In this document: positions 42,601 through 46,911 of the stretch, in pieces | Layout: the number at the start of each line of letters is the position of its first letter | Position numbering within the stretch: the stretch's first letter is position 1 | Assembly: GCF_902459505.1 (NCBI RefSeq) | Contig: NC_047088.1 | Span: forward strand, 15,734,056-15,798,055 | DNA: 64,000 nt | Reading direction: 5' to 3' | Source of the DNA: Geotrypetes seraphini | Taxonomy: Eukaryota; Chordata; Amphibia; Gymnophiona; Dermophiidae | The notes under the pieces: model-generated | Told to the model about the DNA's origin: nothing | The model's database searches: none | The model's input: the letters and a program-made list of their open reading frames with translations, nothing else | Made by a program: the position numbers and the translations under genes

Positions 42601-44619
42601 CCATTAATAATTCTTGAGTATTAGACCGAAGAGAACGATTTGAAGTAAGTGGAATTAGAAGACGATTAATAAACTGTGGTTCATTAGAAGTAATTGTTTT
42701 AAATACAAGTAAAGCTATTTTATAAGTTATTCTTTGATTAATAGGTAGCCAATGTGAGTCTATAAGATAAGGCGTTACATGATCGTATTTCTTTCCGTGG
42801 TGAATTAATTTAATAGCAATGTTTTGTATTATTTGTAGTCGTCTTTGATATCATGGTCATGTTGATATGTCTTTTAAAAGTGGTTTTCAGGTTTTTATTT
42901 ATTTATTTAGATTTATATCCCATCCTCCCCAGACAGCTTACAAGTTAACATTCACAGTGTTACAATATCACATCACTTAGGGTTACAGTATTCTACCATT
43001 CATCAGTGCACAATATCATTTCTTTACAACCAGGGTGCACAGTGTGTGGAATCTATCTGACAGAATAATCTAACACAAATGTTTCATAGGAGTTGAACTG
43101 GGTTTGGTAGTTTTATACAAAGCCACTTACCTGGGCACCTCAACCTGGATTAAAGGGAAGCATTCCTGGAGGTGTGTTTTGGGCAGGGGTTAGAAACTGT
43201 GCAATATTTATTTATTCTGTCAGTTTTCTATACCGTTCTCCCAGGAGAGCTCAGAACAGTTTACATGAATTTGTTCAGGTACTCAAGCATTTTTCCCTGT
43301 CTGTCCTGGTGGGCTCACAATCTATGTAATATGCCTGGGGTACTGGGGGGGGGGACCAAGTGACTTGTTGAAGGTCACAAGGAGCAGCTCATATCAGAAC
43401 CCACATCCTCAGGGTGCCAAAGCTGCAGTTCCGACCCCTGCGCCACTTTCTCAGACATAGTATGGTAGGAGATAGCATGGCAAAACGTTGTCTGGCAGGG
43501 ATGGCAAAATATAGTTAAAGAGCTTAGTAAAACATAATATGACAAAACATGGTATGGTGAGAAATAGTAAGGTGAGCCTAGTATTACAAACATTTCATGA
43601 AGACTCAAGGAGGTGAAGGGAAGACTTTGTATTGCAAATGTCAAGAACGAATGCAGAAGCAAAGATACTTTCTGTGAGTAGGTAGGCCTCTTTCACATCA
43701 TAATAGCATAACTAATCATCTTTCTCCTGTAGAGGTAGAAGGGTTCCCAAAGAGACCATGCAAAACTTCTCCTTCATTTAGGCTCTGGAGGTCTAGAACA
43801 GGCCGAAGGCTTCCAGGCTTTTTTGGTATTATGAAATTGTAGAACCCTCGGCCTCTACCCCACAGGGGAGCTGGTTTTATTGTGTTAATACTGTATTTTC
43901 AAATGTATTTATGCTATTTCTCAGTCAAAATTAACCCCCCACACACAAAAAAAAACCAAACAGGCAAAATCAATGGGCATTTTTTTAAAAAAGGGAATGT
44001 ATGCACAGGCTTCCCTTTTAAAAATACATGCAGCGTAGCCACAGGCTTTGCAGGTAAGTTGAAAATTGTCCCCTTCCAGGGTCTGCTTTGAAGTATATTT
44101 CTTGAATAAACTGCATTTTTTTATTTCACATTTTGTTAGATTTGGGATATGAAATGAACTTGTGTATGTGATTATTACAAACTCACCTTGAGCTTGTAAT
44201 CCAAACCATGAGGCTTAAACCGCCCATAAATTATCTATTTTGAACGTTCCCTGGCCTCAGGTAGAGAACAGAGGATCTTGCTTTGCTGAGTCTTGTAGCC
44301 ATTTTACATATGAACAGCTTGTTCTAAACAGACAGTCAAACAACTAAAAAGTAATGAAAACAGCAAGTTCTGCTCAGGATTGGAAGGTCAAAGGTACAAA
44401 ACTGGGGACAACTATGAAAACATTTATTTCCTTTTATAATACATAAAAATAAAAGTATAAGTTGATTTTGGGTTTTTTTTTACTGGACTAACTTAATCCA
44501 TTTCTTTTAAAGGTGCCAAATCGATTATCCAGGAGTTCCCAGAAATCACAATTTTAACTACAGAAGTTCATCCTGTTGCACCAACACATTTCGGGCAGAA
44601 ATATTTTGGCACAGACTGA
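9390..44619 (+). CDS. UPRT: uracil phosphoribosyltransferase homolog, seven coding exons
   Basis: Joining the seven exons gives 765 nt in one frame, 254 residues plus TGA. From residue ~50 on (LPINDQIRELQTIIRD ... KYFGTD) it follows the vertebrate UPRT protein closely. Human UPRT has 309 residues, the difference lying in the variable N-terminus. The fold is a type I phosphoribosyltransferase. The PRPP loop is YPILSTGNT (183-191) and the C-terminal uracil-site region is HPVAPTHFGQKYFGTD (239-254). Microbial enzymes have D-P-M-L-A-T-G-G-S and a G-D-A-G-D-R motif at these places; both are altered here as in other vertebrates, where salvage activity is doubtful. The start at 9390 gives MAAMPCQN; ATG 9399 is an in-frame alternative. 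The protein is expected to be soluble: no signal peptide or membrane span is seen. Confidence 0.96.
9766..9932. mobile_element. short hAT MITE in UPRT intron 1
   Basis: 167 bp, with ends CAGGGGCAATCCAGTCGG and CCGACTGGATTGCGG...ACACCCCTG. It is flanked by 8-bp direct repeats ACCTAAGG (9758-9765) and ACCTAGGG (9933-9940), one mismatch. The interior is palindromic around two copies of ATGAATATGCATGAGATC. The 8-bp duplication marks it as hAT. Confidence 0.8.
10039..10584 (-). mobile_element. inverted-arm element with hammerhead-like core, 15-bp TSD
   Basis: Arms 10039-10135 and 10418-10514 are inverted copies of about 97 bp with very few differences. Between them lies a hammerhead-like motif (10324-10368, minus). 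A 70-bp tail follows the right arm. The direct repeats ATGCATAAGTAGGAA at 10024-10038 and 10585-10599 (15 bp, perfect) are the target-site duplication. The host sequence is the Harbinger-like MITE, so this insertion is the younger. No ORF. Confidence 0.85.
10324..10368 (-). ncRNA. hammerhead-like motif
   Basis: On the minus strand stem I AGACCC pairs with GGGTCT (6 bp). The core reads TTGAGAA (two bases off CUGANGA). Stem II is GCACG-ATTCA-CGTGC, 5 bp. GAAAC, stem III ACATGT and C before stem I complete the set. The core changes suggest that it no longer cleaves, or that the motif serves another role. Confidence 0.55.
11111..12116. other. UPRT intron 1, nothing recognised
   Basis: Intron sequence with a short CA/TG-rich patch near 11190. 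The part 11540-12060 looks like a decayed retroelement frame (for example SLGFLQSSEIHDLHF), but no motif is firm enough to name it. Confidence 0.4.
12154..12513. mobile_element. 360-bp insertion in the mariner with 11-bp direct repeats
   Basis: AATTGTTAAAC occurs at 12143-12153 and 12514-12524, bounding 360 bp. Inside, ACATCAAAAACCTACTCTGA (from about 12209) and its complement at the right end form an inverted pair of 20+ bp. The class is not certain. The long duplication and one-sided tail resemble the inverted-arm elements, but no hammerhead-like motif was found. Confidence 0.6.
12688..13115. mobile_element. fold-back element with 9-bp duplication, Mutator-like
   Basis: A 428-bp imperfect palindrome. 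Its ends contain CTGTCAAAAGCACGCTGGAC and GTCCAGCGCGCTTTTGACAG. Flanks TTGAAGAAC (12679-12687) and TCGAAGAAC (13116-13124) form a 9-bp duplication with one mismatch. A 9-bp duplication with long fold-back arms suggests a MULE. The 177-codon ORF across it is a by-product. Related in ends to 20867-21276. Confidence 0.7.
13936..14279. mobile_element. piggyBac-like MITE
   Basis: Terminal repeats CCCTTTCAGGACCA and TGGTCCTGAAAGGG lie directly inside TTAA on both sides (13932-13935, 14280-14283). TTAA targets and CCCTTT-type ends are the piggyBac signature. 344 bp, non-coding. Confidence 0.85.
14482..14794. mobile_element. hAT (Charlie-like) MITE
   Basis: Ends CAGTGGTCTCAAACTC and GGGTTTGAGACCACTG; perfect 8-bp duplication ATCTATAT at 14474-14481 and 14795-14802. 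313 bp, AT-rich interior, non-coding. Confidence 0.9.
14886..14952. repeat. minimal hAT terminal-repeat hairpin
   Basis: TTAGAGAATGACACGGGGAT and the complement CCCCGTGTCATTCTCTAA enclose only a few bases. The same termini bound the elements at 41530-41992 and 59595-60459. No clear 8-bp duplication. Confidence 0.7.
15040..16773 (-). mobile_element. L2-like LINE, degenerate, endonuclease to start of RT
   Basis: Read on the minus strand in broken frames: ALTKTWVYPEDF near 16720 (endonuclease E-T-W-L-x-P-E-D block), GGGVGLLLSP at 16600, GDFSIHADDP near 16380, HCLDLVFSS near 16040, SDHDLLTF near 15955 (the endonuclease S-D-H motif), the linker SALDTLIPAISSPVR and SQPWLTSNM near 15700, and FKHDIVTPLLKKHSLD near 15180, the start of the RT. 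Many stops and shifts; a SINE sits inside (16084-16320). The 5' end is inverted (see 16691-16908). Confidence 0.85.
16084..16320 (+). mobile_element. tRNA-derived SINE inside the L2-like LINE
   Basis: Starts with GTGTGGCGCAGTGGTTGG (A-box side) and contains GGGTTCAAACCC (B box), CTGGGCAAGTCACTTAATCC and GATTGTGAGCCCACCGGG. It ends in the tail GGCGGTATATAAAATCCTAA. It lies inside the endonuclease part of the LINE, so it is younger than that copy. Full length, + strand. Confidence 0.9.
16691..16908. repeat. inverted duplication at the 5' end of the LINE
   Basis: GTCTTCAGGATAGACCCAGG (16691 on) is mirrored by CCTGGGTCTACCCTGAAGAC ending at 16908. Arms of roughly 82 and 108 bp meet near 16774-16799. 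Both arms encode the same endonuclease stretch (LHLLALTKTWVYPED), once on each strand. The right arm has about 28 extra bases. Confidence 0.85.
17159..17201 (+). CDS. UPRT: UPRT coding exon 2
   Basis: 43 nt. TTTAG|G opens and TTG|GTAGGT closes. Encodes the split R74 and TTSRGDFVFSADRL (75-88), matching vertebrate TASRGDFMFSADRL. Too short for an ORF scan. Confidence 0.95.
17202..17749. other. UPRT intron 2, unclassified part
   Basis: No repeat or exon recognised between the exon 2 donor and the Tigger copy. Confidence 0.4.
17750..18482. mobile_element. Tigger-like MITE, copy 2
   Basis: CAGTGGTGCCTCGCATAACG opens and GAGGCACCACTG closes; TA on both sides (17748-17749, 18483-18484). 733 bp. 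The ends match 4966-5532 in reverse orientation (shared CATGTATTGTTATGGGAAAA and AACGCGTTTCACATAACGAA). The interior differs and no transposase frame was seen. Confidence 0.85.
18660..19523. mobile_element. hAT-type non-autonomous element, complete
   Basis: Ends CAGTGTTCTTCAACCGCC and GGTTGAAGAACACTG; 8-bp duplication GTCTAAGC (18652-18659) and GTCTAAGT (19524-19531), one mismatch. The first ~300 bp hold direct and inverted copies of the terminus and of CTGACATCAGAGGGAA-type sequence. The right part is shared with window positions 1-125. Non-coding. Confidence 0.85.
19661..19712 (+). ncRNA. weak hammerhead-like motif
   Basis: CTGATGC box (last base off), stem II GGC-AGTT-GCC, then GAAAC and ACA...TGTC. 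Stem I pairs poorly. No inverted arms surround it. Probably a decayed relative of the motif at 7058. Confidence 0.4.
19747..19855 (+). mobile_element. SINE 3' fragment
   Basis: GGGAAAATGCTTGAGTACCT and the AT-rich tail match the 3' half of the SINE at 16084-16320. The tRNA-like head is absent. Confidence 0.65.
20045..20223. repeat. near-perfect inverted repeat
   Basis: Arms of about 74 bp, 20045-20118 and 20149-20223, around a 30-bp AT-rich loop. Hardly any mismatch was seen. No hammerhead-like motif between the arms. It abuts the LINE fragment at 20253. Confidence 0.85.
20253..20637 (-). mobile_element. Jockey-superfamily LINE, C-terminal ORF2 fragment
   Basis: Minus-strand frame: KLERVQRRVTKMVKGLEELP, then LGLFSLEKRRLRGDMIKTFK, then NVRKFFFTQRVVENWNALPE. 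This is the conserved post-RT region of a CR1/L2/Rex-like LINE. Same subfamily as 35262-35730. 5'-truncated; the frame is open. Confidence 0.85.
20641..21350 (+). mobile_element. mariner 3' remnant split by a fold-back element
   Basis: 20641-20866 matches the end of the mariner at 34900-35115 (shared GTGATTGCAG, GTGTTGAAC, GGGGTGAATATGTGGAATAA). The end sequence GAACTTTTCAGCACC is followed by the insertion 20867-21276. Non-coding. Confidence 0.7.
20867..21276. mobile_element. long fold-back element with 9-bp duplication, Mutator-like
   Basis: 410 bp. Arms of about 145 bp (20943-21080 and 21090-21233) are nearly complementary; beyond them GACAAAAGCGCG and CGGCGCGCTTTTG continue the pairing. 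CCCCCTCGT occurs at 20858-20866 and 21277-21285 as a 9-bp duplication. Both 9-bp duplication and outer ends resemble 12688-13115. Confidence 0.75.
21567..21636 (+). CDS. UPRT: UPRT coding exon 3
   Basis: 70 nt. TTGCAG|ATC and ACAG|GTAACC are the splice sites. Encodes IRLVVEEGLNQLPYTECTVT and TPT (89-111) plus the first base of G112. Matches vertebrate UPRT. Confidence 0.96.
22231..22285 (-). ncRNA. hammerhead-like motif, left arm
   Basis: Mirror image of the motif at 22421-22475: TTGATAA box, GCCC/GGGC stem II, GAAAC, ACATGT. Confidence 0.45.
22421..22475 (+). ncRNA. hammerhead-like motif, right arm
   Basis: TTGATAAAGCCC, a 12-base loop, GGGCGAAACATGTTGG. Stem II is 4 bp and stem III is the palindrome ACATGT. 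Stem I pairs weakly (CC with GG). The core deviates at two positions from CUGANGA. Confidence 0.45.
22910..23290 (+). mobile_element. DIRS-like retroelement fossil
   Basis: A frame with LRTVPYFLPKVVSAYH, CLPTFHP and LDVRRVLLHYLERTN resembles the tyrosine-recombinase region of DIRS-type elements. It is a broken fragment of about 380 bp; the rest of the element was not found. Flanking DNA to about 23400 may belong to it. Confidence 0.55.
23695..23910 (+). other. unrecognised open frame before the L1 insertion
   Basis: ATG at 23695 opens about 71 codons (MSAPQPPMTAHTPFPQG, then SWQSLTVANRKKLGDLADKS) ending at a donor-like AAG|GTATGG. The lysine/alanine-rich helix could be a retroelement or exon relic. 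No homology recognised. The frame beyond 23948 is inserted L1 and is meaningless. Confidence 0.3.
23948..24618 (-). mobile_element. L1/Tx1-type LINE, 3' end, with 15-bp TSD
   Basis: Minus-strand frame 24587-24303: CSCPKCSQVNASLGHMFWSC then PGVLQFWHRLG, the C-x2-C...H-x4-C knuckle at the end of L1 ORF2, followed by SPKPKGLSAFLARAILLGKK. The 3' UTR with AATAAA reaches 23948. GCCAACTGCATTTAT lies at 23933-23947 and 24619-24633 as a 15-bp duplication. A 15-base unit (CATTTAGGGCAACTG) is repeated irregularly at the 5' end, 24533-24618. Confidence 0.88.
24634..25900 (-). mobile_element. CR1/L2-like LINE 3' end, split by an L1
   Basis: On the minus strand, 25880-25540 encodes AFKSLYDMVPGYM and NQLPPQIRSLERLLNFRKAI-KTYLF, the C-terminus of a CR1/L2-like ORF2. 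25540-25395 and 24849-24640 form the 3' UTR, ending in the GTAACCCATTCTGAGCTC-type tail. The L1 at 24859-25385 interrupts the UTR. Confidence 0.8.
24859..25385 (+). mobile_element. L1 3' end, 5'-truncated, with poly(A) and 9-bp TSD
   Basis: 24916-25005 reads KMERTFATQKGYIDKFKKIW then GPLTDFCND and stop, the C-terminal end of L1 ORF2. An AT-rich 3' UTR and poly(A) follow (25363-25387). AATACATAC at 24850-24858 and 25386-25394 is the duplication. The uninterrupted site survives at about 4450 (CATACTAGGGATC). Confidence 0.88.
25905..26524 (+). mobile_element. mariner transposon, 5'-truncated
   Basis: Encodes NCFRDGRTSMESEARSGRPS, then RTLVMQDRQIT, a jump, then the second and third catalytic regions: HHNNAPAHSS (first residue N instead of D), PNMAPCDFWLFPKLK (D kept) and FQRCFQQW. 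The right end is ACTTTTTGAACAGCCCTCG with TA. The middle is deleted and the catalytic set is incomplete. Confidence 0.82.
26767..26972. repeat. near-perfect inverted repeat with 12-bp loop
   Basis: Arms of about 97 bp (26767-26864 and 26877-26972) differ at one or two places. The left arm continues an unrecognised 73-codon frame (26647-26868) containing LLGMFPVLKDNEDESEVIQI. No hammerhead-like motif is inside. Confidence 0.85.
26990..27870. other. UPRT intron 3, unclassified
   Basis: Non-coding, AT-rich. 26975-27180 shares phrases (CCCTGTACCCCTC, AGAAAGAAGATTATC) with 35190-35260 and 35830-35850, so an unidentified repeat covers both places. Confidence 0.4.
27875..30877. repeat. MITE with ACTCAAATATAAG termini, copy 2, split by a LINE
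   Basis: Left part 27875-28061 starts TATACTCAAATATAAGATGA. The right part, about 30300-30877, ends CTTATATTTGAG. The two parts together match copy 1 (3441-4232). The fold-back centre is at 30410. The LINE 28062-30300 fills the gap; a duplicated GTCCAGCGGT lies on each side but not flush with the LINE. Confidence 0.7.
28062..30300 (-). mobile_element. Jockey-superfamily LINE with reverse transcriptase, 5'-truncated
   Basis: The best preserved mobile gene here. On the minus strand: KKPQWFTDEVSYLVKEKKRA linker, MGPDNLHPRVLREL, NYRPVSLTSI, HGFTRGRSC, YLDFSKAFDSVPH (RT block with catalytic D), GVPQGSVLGPSLFNIF, ALFADDAKL (catalytic box at about 28965-28976), EERDLGVIIS, RPHLEYCVQFW, ERRERGDMIETFK and RKYFFTERVVDHWNKLP. 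One frame break near 29165, in a run of G, splits the ORF; otherwise about 740 codons are open. The endonuclease is missing. The 3' end is a (TTTCTATG)-type tail at 28062, as in 36603. Confidence 0.93.
30880..31884. other. UPRT intron 3, unclassified part
   Basis: A 102-codon minus ORF (31240-31548) with cysteine-rich, low-conservation sequence resembles a repeat frame but could not be named. Nothing else recognised. Confidence 0.35.
31885..31947 (+). CDS. UPRT: UPRT coding exon 4
   Basis: 63 nt between CAACAG|GG and AGTG|GTAGGT. Encodes the rest of G112, YKYDGVKFEKGNCGVSIMRS (113-132) and the first base of G133. Matches vertebrate UPRT at nearly every position. Confidence 0.97.
32290..32735 (+). 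mobile_element. L2-like LINE 3' end
   Basis: Starts within the ORF2 C-terminus (FRKSLKTYLFDKFR, stop at 32354). The UTR has repeated TGTAAATGTA units and ends AACCGCATTGAACTTCC, then GCGGTATACAAGAATAAAG and a TTA repeat. The GCGGTATAYAARAATAAA end is typical of L2. Confidence 0.82.
33314..33362 (-). ncRNA. hammerhead-like motif
   Basis: On the minus strand AGACT pairs with AGTCT (stem I), TTGATAA core, GGCAC side of stem II, GAAAC, stem III ACACT-GCC-AGTGT, then C. A stretch containing GTGCCTTTATCAAGAGTCTC is duplicated in tandem (33344-33390), so half the motif is doubled. No inverted arms found. Confidence 0.45.
33400..34129. other. UPRT intron 4, unclassified
   Basis: A poly(T) tract at 33644-33659; no coding or repeat family recognised. 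Confidence 0.35.
34130..35115 (+). mobile_element. mariner transposon, degenerate
   Basis: Encodes VSIPEIIAHVHDLILTDQQI, IIHEQLGMQKLSAKWVPK, a decayed middle, KGPNS/GQTVNAEYYCSLLCRLKKAL, FFLQDNAPAHKAGKMRNVLM (second catalytic D) and FSVHRPSTLLTRSCSI. The final D block is shifted. The 3' end GAACTTTTCAGCACCTCCTC matches the copy at 20641-20866. Confidence 0.85.
35262..35730 (+). mobile_element. Jockey-superfamily LINE, C-terminal ORF2 fragment and 3' end
   Basis: Frame: LEELPYSERLEKLGLFSLEK, RRLRGDMIETFKIMKGIDLV, NVRKFFFTQRVVENWNALLE, FKTKLDKFLLNW. A short UTR (GGACTGCTGGGCACGATGGA, CTGACCCAGCAGCGGCAATT) and a TTCTTTTGTTCTTA tail follow. Very close to 20253-20637. 5'-truncated. Confidence 0.88.
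35855..35930 (+). mobile_element. LINE/SINE 3' tail fragment
   Basis: CTGTAACCCATTCTGAGCTC and a GAAATAAATAAATT end; same tail as 1040-1175. Confidence 0.55.
36012..36555. repeat. GATTCTATAAA/GGCGCC MITE, with L1 tail inserted
   Basis: Outer ends GGCTTGATTCTATAAACAGC and ATTTATAGAATCCGGCC-like sequence. AGCGCC and GGTGCC blocks lie near both ends. 36150-36352 is foreign: an AT-rich L1-type 3' UTR (TTGTACACTTGATGAAA then ATAAAGAATTAAAAAAC) on the + strand. Related pieces lie at 38505-38770, 40360-40622, 47545-47675, 48365-48660, 49110-49640 and 61760-62090. Confidence 0.65.
36603..36795 (-). mobile_element. Jockey-superfamily LINE 3' end
   Basis: Same 3' end as 28062: CATAGAAACATAGAAAT, then TAAGGGCCACGGCCCATCTA. 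The minus strand codes for RWNSLPLQGIEASSVPDFKA before the stop. 190 bp, 5'-truncated. Confidence 0.82.
36983..37144 (+). CDS. UPRT: UPRT coding exon 5
   Basis: 162 nt between TTGCAG|GT and CTGA|GTAAGT, the largest internal exon. Encodes residues 133-186 (EAMEQGLRDCCRSIRIGKIL ... RRKVLLMYPIL) and the first base of S187. The end enters the PRPP loop. Confidence 0.97.
37202..37506. mobile_element. TA-flanked MITE with 19-bp terminal repeats
   Basis: CACTTCTCCCTCCATATTC and GAATATGGAGGGAGAAGTG are perfect inverted ends; TA at 37200-37201 and 37507-37508. The interior repeats AACCGYGAATA-type units. Tc1/mariner or Tigger type by its TA target. It lies 57 bp after exon 5. Confidence 0.88.
38283..38381 (+). 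CDS. UPRT: UPRT coding exon 6
   Basis: 99 nt between CTGTAG|GC and CACG|GTAAGC. Encodes the rest of S187, TGNTVIEAVKVLIEHGVQPS and FIILLSLFSTPH (188-219), and the first base of G220. TGNT is the phosphate-binding turn of the PRPP site. Confidence 0.97.
38505..38770. repeat. GGCGCC MITE family fragment
   Basis: Contains several GGCGCC/AGGCGTC blocks and TCTAGAATTGCGTC, as in the family at 36012-36555. Borders unclear. Confidence 0.45.
38821..39154. repeat. inverted-arm repeat, possible relative of the hammerhead-like class
   Basis: Arms 38821-38894 and 39080-39154 (about 75 bp, a few mismatches). The spacer has ATGATAAGACATAGTGAAAC, which recalls the core plus GAAAC but lacks convincing stems. 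No clear flanking duplication. Confidence 0.55.
39360..40190 (-). mobile_element. L2-like LINE, 3' half of ORF2 tail and UTR
   Basis: Minus strand: VLGIIWDSKLTYHQQI, then LQIIQNTAIKLIMKAKKYDH, then SIFSVTAPSLWNSIPIYIRE and FKSKLKSFLF (stop at 39614). The 3' UTR runs to about 39360. At least two frame breaks upstream of 39961. RT catalytic boxes are not included. Confidence 0.85.
40360..40622. repeat. GGCGCC MITE family fragment
   Basis: AAGTTAGGCGCA, TAGGCGCCTAC, AATTAAGCTGGTTAATTACA and GATGTAGGCACCTAAC match the family near 36012, 48365 and 61760. Confidence 0.5.
40623..41520. other. UPRT intron 6, unclassified
   Basis: No exon or repeat recognised. ORFs of about 63 codons look random. 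Confidence 0.4.
41530..41992. mobile_element. hAT-type element with TAGAGAATGACAC ends
   Basis: Ends TAGAGAATCACGGTAAC and GTCACTGTGTCATTCTCTA; perfect 8-bp duplication GTTTGAAC (41522-41529, 41993-42000). 463 bp. Inside lies an ~83-bp direct duplication (41608-41690 and 41818-41905). The sequence between is shared with 56228-56330. Confidence 0.88.
42125..42860 (-). mobile_element. L2-like LINE, 3' end of ORF2 and UTR
   Basis: Minus strand, near-open frame: LIHHGKKYDHVTPYLIDSHW, KIALLVFKTITSNEPQFINR, DIFSVKAPLIWNTLPLYIR and LFKTNLKTFLFKASF, followed by stop near 42435. The UTR reaches 42125. Closely related to 39360-40190, so two copies of one family lie 2 kb apart. Confidence 0.85.
42890..43060 (-). 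mobile_element. LINE 3' tail fragment
   Basis: TTTATTTATTTAGATTTATA then CCCATCCTCCCCAGACAGCT; reverse orientation of a LINE tail. Confidence 0.5.
43206..43452 (-). mobile_element. tRNA-derived SINE
   Basis: Same family as 794-1019: tail TTTATTTATTCTGTCAG, body GTGGGCTCACAATCTAT, and a decayed tRNA-like head ending near 43452. Confidence 0.8.
43460..44512. other. UPRT intron 6, 3' part, unclassified
   Basis: Nothing recognised besides the acceptor tract (CATTTCTTTTAAAG) of exon 7. Confidence 0.4.
44513..44619 (+). CDS. UPRT: UPRT coding exon 7 (last)
   Basis: Coding part 107 nt from TTTAAAG|GT to TGA at 44617-44619. Encodes the rest of G220 and AKSIIQEFPEITILTTEVHP, VAPTHFGQKYFGTD (221-254). 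The C-terminal HFGQKYFGTD stands where microbial enzymes have the GDAGDRIFGT uracil loop. Confidence 0.97.
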
Positions 44620-44868
44620 GATGCATTTCTGAGGCTACACGTTAGTGTTGGATTTTTTTGGTGTAGTTTTATTTTCTTTTTGTAGCCTAACAGAAAATGT
44701 TTTTAAGATTTCTCTTTGGCTGACCTGGTTTAATTTCTTTGGTTACTTCTTGACCTCTTTACAGGGCACATTCCATTATTAAGGGCGTGCTAAGACTCCA
44801 TTGTCCTTTCTTTTAAATTATTAATTTTTCAATGACCTTTTAAGTGGCTGCTTGCAATAGCAAAGAAA

Positions 44869-44874
44869 AATAAA
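44869..44874 (+). promoter_or_regulatory. UPRT: candidate polyadenylation signal of UPRT
   Basis: AATAAA 250 bp after the stop codon, followed by an A-rich stretch and GTGTGGGGTGTTG, a GT-rich downstream element. The true 3' UTR may be longer; a further AATAAA occurs near 45196. Confidence 0.5.
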
Positions 44875-45094
44875 ATTTAAAAAAAAGCAGAGTGTGGGGT
44901 GTTGAATTTCTAAACTTTGTCTTGCTAGCCTAGGTTGAAACGTTTGCTGGACTATCAACCTCTTGGCTTTCCCTGCCTCCTGTGCTACTACCCTTCTTAC
45001 CTGCATCCATCAGACTTAGCAGAGACCACAGTTTAAAGTCCGGTCCTCACCATTTGACAGTGCCATGTGGTTTCAATAGGCAATAGTCACTGTG

Positions 45095-45480
45095 TGAGGT
45101 TTATTGTTTATTCAGGTTTTTGATTAAACGCTTTTTCGAAACTACAAAGTGTTGAACAAGATTTAAAATTAACATTTAAACAAAAATTTAACAAATAAAA
45201 CATACATTTCTATTAAAAAAAACTACAAGACTGACAACAAATACGTACTAGGTAAAAACGGGCCGAAAAGCCCCTGGACACGAATAGGAAGAGGGGGAGA
45301 AATACAATCGATATAGAAAATGTGAGAAACATTTAAGGTAAACACAAAAGGGGATTGGGAAAATAAATGTAAAAAACAAGAATAGGTCAATTACTAAAAC
45401 ACAGTTCAGTAAAAAATGAGACAACTACAAATAAAACCCATTAGTCAAAATTTGTATTTTGATTGCAGTTTTAGCTGTAG
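45095..45480 (-). mobile_element. LINE 3' UTR fragment
   Basis: GTTTATTGTTTATTCAGGTT and GATTAAACGCTTTTTCGAAA at the left end look like the reverse of a LINE tail; A-rich body to about 45480. No coding part seen. Confidence 0.5.
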
Positions 45481-45489
45481 TACAGGACT

Positions 45490-46900
45490 GCATGAACACT
45501 GCAAGTTTTCAATTTAAAATAACAAAAGGAAAAGTATTAAGAAACAGTACACCAAAAGTATTCACCTAATAACCAGAAAAACAAACTGAAAATGCTAATT
45601 AGATCAGGAGATGATAGTTTACAAGAAAAATATGCATTGCTAAAGACTTAAGACACTATCTATACATAGAACAGTTGAAATCAAAATTAAATTACACATT
45701 TTATATAAAAAAACAATCTTTGCTGTAAGATTGACCAGGAGGTGCTTAATGTGTCTACAGTTGACCGCTCAAGGTGACTGTTTCATTGGCAGGCGTCGGC
45801 GCCCAGCTCTCCCAACACTGCAGGCGAAACCCTGATACAATTTTGCATAAAGTTACCTATTATGTCAATAAAGTTGCTTTTAGCAAATTTGTGCAAACCA
45901 TTAACATATGAATCAATGAAGAAAACAAATTGCCCAGACCTTAGACTATAGCCCCAGGAGCTTAAAAATGAAGCCAACTGGAATGGCCACTGGGAACTGA
46001 GGTATACATAGCAGTCTTAGCGCTCTGCCCATGAGCAGTCACAAAACAGCCAAATGAGAGCAAAGGCCTGCACATTACAGTACTGGTCAAACACCAAAAC
46101 TACACAAGTTCAGCAATTTGAGAATGCTCAGAAAAATATAGTAAGTGGATCTACAACTGTTTTTATTCACCAAGAGGTCCTATCATCACAGTTCTGCTTG
46201 CACAAGTTCAAGGATTTGGTCCTCAAATTTAAAGCAGCCAGCTCCTCTTATTTTTCTAATGACAGCATATTACGTGTGCACCTTACAGATGTTTATCAAG
46301 CCTAGCTCCAAAGCACACACACCAAAAATATAAAGATCCCATCCTCTCCTGAGGGCTCATACAAAACCCTCTCTAAATCTCTATTTCTCCCATGTTCCTT
46401 TTACTCTGGAATGGTTCCCGCCCTTTTAAATCTTCCTCCCATATGCTGCCCTAGTTTAGGTTCTCAAGGGAACTGTCACCATTTTCTAACAGGTTACATA
46501 ATCAATTTTGAATGTTTTAACAGACATTTCTGATCACTAGCTTCCCTTTTAAATGCTTTGATGCCACATAAACTGCTGTGCTCTCCAGCTGAATAACAGT
46601 TATATCAAGACTTGTAATAATAAGCTTAACCATATACCTTTTATAGCCCCACTTCATTGCACTCACGGTAGGAGAGGGATAAGGGTTGGATTGTTGCGAT
46701 CTCTAGAAAAAGTCATCAAAGATAGAATAAAGATGGTAACCAGCTGGAGAGAGTATAACCTGTTATAAATCTTAGTTGGTAGGCTATAAACTACAGGATG
46801 AATGGACGGCTTGATAAAAGCTGAAACTGGACTACCTGGCAAAGAACGCCCTTAGGAAGGGGCAGTCTCATTACAGTACTTTGATATCAATGTGTCAAGA
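45490..46900. other. downstream of UPRT, nothing recognised
   Basis: No exon with clear homology on either strand. Confidence 0.4.
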
Positions 46901-46911
46901 ATGTTTACCAA

